A DNA stretch of 9,642 nt from JADJNW01 sp964596135. GTDB lineage: Bacteria; Bacteroidota; Bacteroidia; Chitinophagales; Saprospiraceae. Every line of letters begins with the position of its first letter. Positions within the stretch are counted from its first letter, which is position 1. The notes beneath the pieces are model-generated. The model was not told where the DNA came from. It did not search any database and saw only the letters and a list, made by a program, of their open reading frames with translations. A program made the position numbers and the translations under genes. Location of the stretch: contig CAZQTF010000151.1 in NCBI GenBank assembly GCA_964596135.1, positions 1-9,642 of the forward strand, written 5' to 3'. Positions 7,720-9,642 of this stretch are shown here, one piece after another.

Positions 7720-8502
7720 ATGGAAATCCGAACGGTGAACGTGATCCGCTATATTTCGCCACTGCGCGAAGGAGGGTCCCTCCCGGCGCTGGCGGAAGCG
7801 GATGACGAGTTTAAGTACGTACTGAAATTTCGAGGAGCGGGGCAAGGCGTCAAGGCACTCATCGCTGAGTTGATCGGCGGCGAGATAGCCAGAGTACTGG
7901 GCTTGCGCGTGCCGGAGATCGTCCTGATCAACCTCGACGAAGCGTTCGGACGCACTGAGGGCGACGAGGAAATCCAGGATTTGCTGCAAGCCAGCCGTGG
8001 GCTGAATCTGGGGCTGCACTTCTTGTCAGGTGCGTTTACTTTTGATCCCATCGTACATACAGTGGAGGCTGCGATGGCTTCGCGCATCGTCTGGCTCGAC
8101 GCACTGCTCATGAACGTGGATCGCACCGTGCGCAATACCAATATGCTATTGTGGCACCGAGAATTATGGTTAATAGATCACGGTGCATCTTTATATTTTC
8201 ATCATAACTGGGCAAATTGGGAAAAAAGCATGCATAGTCCTTTTCTGCAGATCAAGGATCATGTGTTGTTAAAACACGCTGAACAATTAGAACAAGCAAA
8301 TACCGAATCAAAAGCTTTACTCACCACCGATAAAATTGAGGAAATCGTACAAGCTATTCCTGAAGATTGGCTGCAATGGCCAGACGTGGACGACACGCCC
8401 CAGGGTATCAAAGCCGTTTACCTGAAATTCCTGACCGAACGCCTTTCCCATTCTGAAATCTTTGTAAAAGCCGCGCAAGATGCCAGAGCAACACTTATAT
8501 GA
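7720..8502 (+). CDS. HipA-like kinase family protein
   Basis: Predicted cytoplasmic Ser/Thr-type kinase of the short HipA-like group (I believe Pfam HipA_2), 260 residues against about 440 for E. coli HipA, lacking the HipA N-terminal subdomain. Visible kinase elements are Lys36 in YVLKFRGAGQG (beta3 lysine), Glu50 in ALIAELIGGEIA, and the catalytic region WLDALLMNVDRTVRNTNML with Asp127, Asn132, Asp134-Arg135, Asn139 and Asn141. This is followed by LIDHGA, where Asp153 is the metal-binding DFG-like aspartate. All active-site residues appear present. The target is unknown; E. coli HipA phosphorylates glutamyl-tRNA synthetase, which should not be assumed here. No HipB-type helix-turn-helix gene is adjacent. 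The stop lies 23 bp inside the DUF3037 gene, indicating translational coupling. From about 8150 to 8345 the base composition is clearly more AT-rich than the first half of the gene. Confidence 0.85.
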   Translation: MEIRTVNVIRYISPLREGGSLPALAEADDEFKYVLKFRGAGQGVKALIAELIGGEIARVLGLRVPEIVLINLDEAFGRTEGDEEIQDLLQASRGLNLGLHFLSGAFTFDPIVHTVEAAMASRIVWLDALLMNVDRTVRNTNMLLWHRELWLIDHGASLYFHHNWANWEKSMHSPFLQIKDHVLLKHAEQLEQANTESKALLTTDKIEEIVQAIPEDWLQWPDVDDTPQGIKAVYLKFLTERLSHSEIFVKAAQDARATLI

Positions 8503-8863
8503 ATATGCAGTCATTCGGTACGTACCGGACGTAGCGCGCGAGGAATTTATCAACGTGGGCGTGCTTGTTTTTTCCAAACGCCAGCGCTACCTGAACATCC
8601 GCTATCAGCTCCATCAAGATAAAATCCAACTCCTGGCGCCCGATACCGACTTTGAACTCCTGCAAGCCAATCTGGAAGCCTTTTCGAAAATCTGCGCCGG
8701 TGCCAGGGACGGCGGTCCCGTTGCCGCACTCGACCTCTCCGAACGCTTTCGATGGCTTACCGCGGTGCGCAGCGCCTCCATTCAAACTTCCCGCCCGCAC
8801 GCAGGCTTTTCCACAGATTTGGATGCGACGCTGGAGAAGTTGTTTCGGGAGATGGTGGAGTAA
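8480..8863 (+). CDS. DUF3037 domain-containing protein
   Basis: Small soluble protein of 127 residues; no biochemical function is established for the family. The N-terminus YEYAVIRYVPDVAREEFINVGVLVF is the characteristic DUF3037 opening, with conserved Arg and the EEFINVGV core, followed by a mixed alpha/beta remainder and RSASIQTSRP in the second half. Its ATG lies 23 bases before the end of the HipA-like gene, in another frame. The pairing of a short HipA-like kinase with a DUF3037 protein recurs in many bacteria, so the two products very likely act together as partner, regulator or substrate. It ends 19 bp before the end of the convergent membrane-protein gene. I see no antitoxin-like DNA-binding motif. 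Confidence 0.85.
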   Translation: MPEQHLYEYAVIRYVPDVAREEFINVGVLVFSKRQRYLNIRYQLHQDKIQLLAPDTDFELLQANLEAFSKICAGARDGGPVAALDLSERFRWLTAVRSASIQTSRPHAGFSTDLDATLEKLFREMVE

Positions 8864-8882
8864 ATTAAAGTGACGCTTCCAT

Positions 8883-9268
8883 CTACGCGCTCAGTCCTCC
8901 CACAAAATCCTCCGCCGGATCCCACTTCTGTTGCAGGCGTTCCAGTTCTTTCAATTTCAGTATTTCCGTTTCGGATAATTCTTCCAGAGGCGGAAGCTGA
9001 GTTTTTTTGCCGGTAGTGTTTCCGCATTTCCCGTTCTATTTCCTGCGCTTGCCAGTCTCCGGAAAGCGCGCCCGTAGCCGGCAACCCAAAAGCAGTCAGG
9101 TAAAGAATACCCGGCACCATGATAAAAACAGGTATTGGCAACCGCAACCAAAACCCTACGCCCGGCAAGTAAAAGCTCAGCATCAACAACACCACTTTAG
9201 TTTCCACTTTTTTTGGCTTTTTTGCGCGGTTTTTTATACAGCAGACGATTGTTGTCCCCCAGGTTCAT
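8883..9268 (-). pseudogene. Small membrane protein gene with two one-base poly-A frameshifts
   Basis: No single frame covers this gene, but three frames joined at two A7 runs give one coherent 127-residue product. Segment one starts at ATG 9268 (MNLGDNNRLLYKKPRKKAKK) and reaches the run at 9208-9214. Segment two continues VETKVVLLMLSFYLPGVGFW and two hydrophobic helices (about residues 25-39 and 45-62) to the run at 9002-9008. Segment three is a charged helical tail (LPPLEELSETEILKLKELER) ending DFVGGLSA at the TAG at 8883-8885. Each join needs one A removed from a run of seven. Read as written, translation from 9268 stops at 9197-9199. A GTG at 9207 could start the middle segment alone, but then its C-terminus runs into low-complexity out-of-frame sequence. 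Topology suggests a basic N-terminus, a hairpin of two membrane helices and a cytoplasmic coiled-coil tail. Family not recognised. True pseudogene, transcript slippage and sequencing error all remain possible. Confidence 0.6.
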
Positions 9269-9299
9269 TTTTTTATTTGCTGTAAATTATGAAATTAAT

Positions 9300-9392
9300 G
9301 CAGATAGCGCACAACTTCGCAGGCAGGCCGGCGTGAGTATGGTTATAACACCGTGTCTTTCTATGGAGAGACAAGGCGGAGAAAAGAATCTC
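9300..9392. repeat. Structured GC-rich block, possible interspersed (REP/MITE-like) repeat
   Basis: This non-coding stretch between two AT-rich small genes is clearly more GC-rich. It packs several dyads: GCCGGC at 9327-9332, the 8-base palindrome GTTATAAC at 9342-9349, a stem GTCTTTC (9355-9361) / GAGAGAC (9366-9372) with loop TATG and one G-T pair, and GAGA/TCTC at 9379-9382 and 9389-9392. The 9355-9372 stem lies about 30 bases past the stop of the 9403 gene and could end its transcript, although no T tract follows. Only one copy is in this window, so calling it a repeat is inference. Confidence 0.3.
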
Positions 9393-9402
9393 AGCCATCA
9401 TT

Positions 9403-9642
9403 TTATTGTAAATTGCGTTCTTTTAATTCTTTTTTCAACGCTTCATTTCTTTTCGATTTTTTCAATAATACATAAACCATAAACAAAGGAATTAAGGTAA
9501 GAAAACCCCAACTGTTCGCCACAAGACTTTAAATTATTATCCCAACTAAAAATCCAATAAAAAACGCATCTACTACAGGAGAAGGTTTGATTTTTTTTTG
9601 CTTCTTCTATCAATTCTTTATCTGTTAATTCAGATATTTCTT
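9403..9642 (-). pseudogene. Small two-helix membrane protein gene, frameshifted, with an in-frame stop (5' end outside the window)
   Basis: The reconstructed product, about 78 residues within the window, begins EISELTDKELIEEAKK, then after a shift at the A9 run (9591-9599) continues KPSPVVDAFFIGFLVGIII. It meets a TAA at 9529-9531, and resumes in the same frame as SLVANSWGFLTLIPLFMVYV and a basic coiled tail (KKSKRNEALKKELKERNLQ) to TAA at 9403-9405. Removing one A from the run restores the frame, and the internal TAA stands where a TAT (Tyr) would make IIIYSLV. I believe Bacteroidota encode many proteins of this layout (short LTDxELxEEAKK helix, two membrane helices, basic tail), sometimes named FUSC-like without evidence. 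The start codon lies beyond the window. Two independent lesions favour real decay over a single sequencing error. Confidence 0.55.

Noticed and set aside
8782..9207. Minus-strand open frame of 141 codons taken as one gene
   Set aside because: Its first part is a real membrane segment, but the C-terminal half is out-of-frame low-complexity sequence running antisense through the DUF3037 gene; the natural tail lies in another frame ending at 8883.
9202..9215. Programmed -1 frameshift at A AAA AAG in the first small membrane gene
   Set aside because: A -1 slip leads to KWKLKWCC and a stop; only a +1 shift (or loss of one A) joins the coding segments.
9007..9482. Plus-strand open frames at 9007-9285 and 9213-9482
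   Set aside because: Both are antisense to the broken small membrane genes and have translations of odd composition (His/Gln/Lys- or Phe-rich) with no coherent domain.

Overview
The window reads as a chromosomal segment from a member of the Bacteroidota, plausibly near Saprospiraceae/Lewinella-like lineages. That placement is inference. It rests on a TonB-dependent receptor with an N-terminal carboxypeptidase-regulatory-like domain, a perfect Bacteroidota-type promoter (TTG-N20-TAnnTTTG) in front of it, A-rich leaders without strong Shine-Dalgarno sites, a small Crp/Fnr-type regulator and short two-helix membrane proteins of a kind seen in that phylum. No tRNA, rRNA, CRISPR array or insertion sequence is visible.

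Left part (1-5361): an outer-membrane TonB-dependent receptor faces pdxJ (pyridoxine 5'-phosphate synthase) tail to tail. pdxJ is divergent from a CPBP-family intramembrane protease, which is followed 46 bp later by cdsA (phosphatidate cytidylyltransferase). The protease and cdsA probably share a transcript. These are mostly core metabolic and envelope genes.

Middle (5344-7465): three genes lie on the minus strand, transcribed in the order Crp/Fnr-type regulator, SDR oxidoreductase, GNAT acetyltransferase. The GNAT gene overlaps the 3' end of cdsA by 18 bp, convergently. Perfect matches to the Bacteroidota -7 box lie just upstream of the SDR and GNAT genes, so these may be separate transcription units.

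Right part (7466-9642): a 254-bp intergenic region carries a perfect inverted repeat next to the regulator start. After it come a short HipA-like kinase and a DUF3037 protein whose reading frames overlap by 23 bp, a conserved two-gene module of unknown function with toxin-antitoxin-like flavour. Beyond it, on the minus strand, are two small membrane-protein genes that are not intact as written. Restoring them needs removal of one A from each of three poly-A runs (A7, A7, A9), and the second also has an in-frame TAA. Equally long A runs in pdxJ, the protease gene and cdsA are in frame. Between the two broken genes is a structured, more GC-rich block that may be an interspersed repeat.

The most notable items are the HipA-like/DUF3037 module, the clustered one-base poly-A frameshifts at the right end, and possible alternative hairpins in the receptor leader. 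I see no clearly new multi-gene system.
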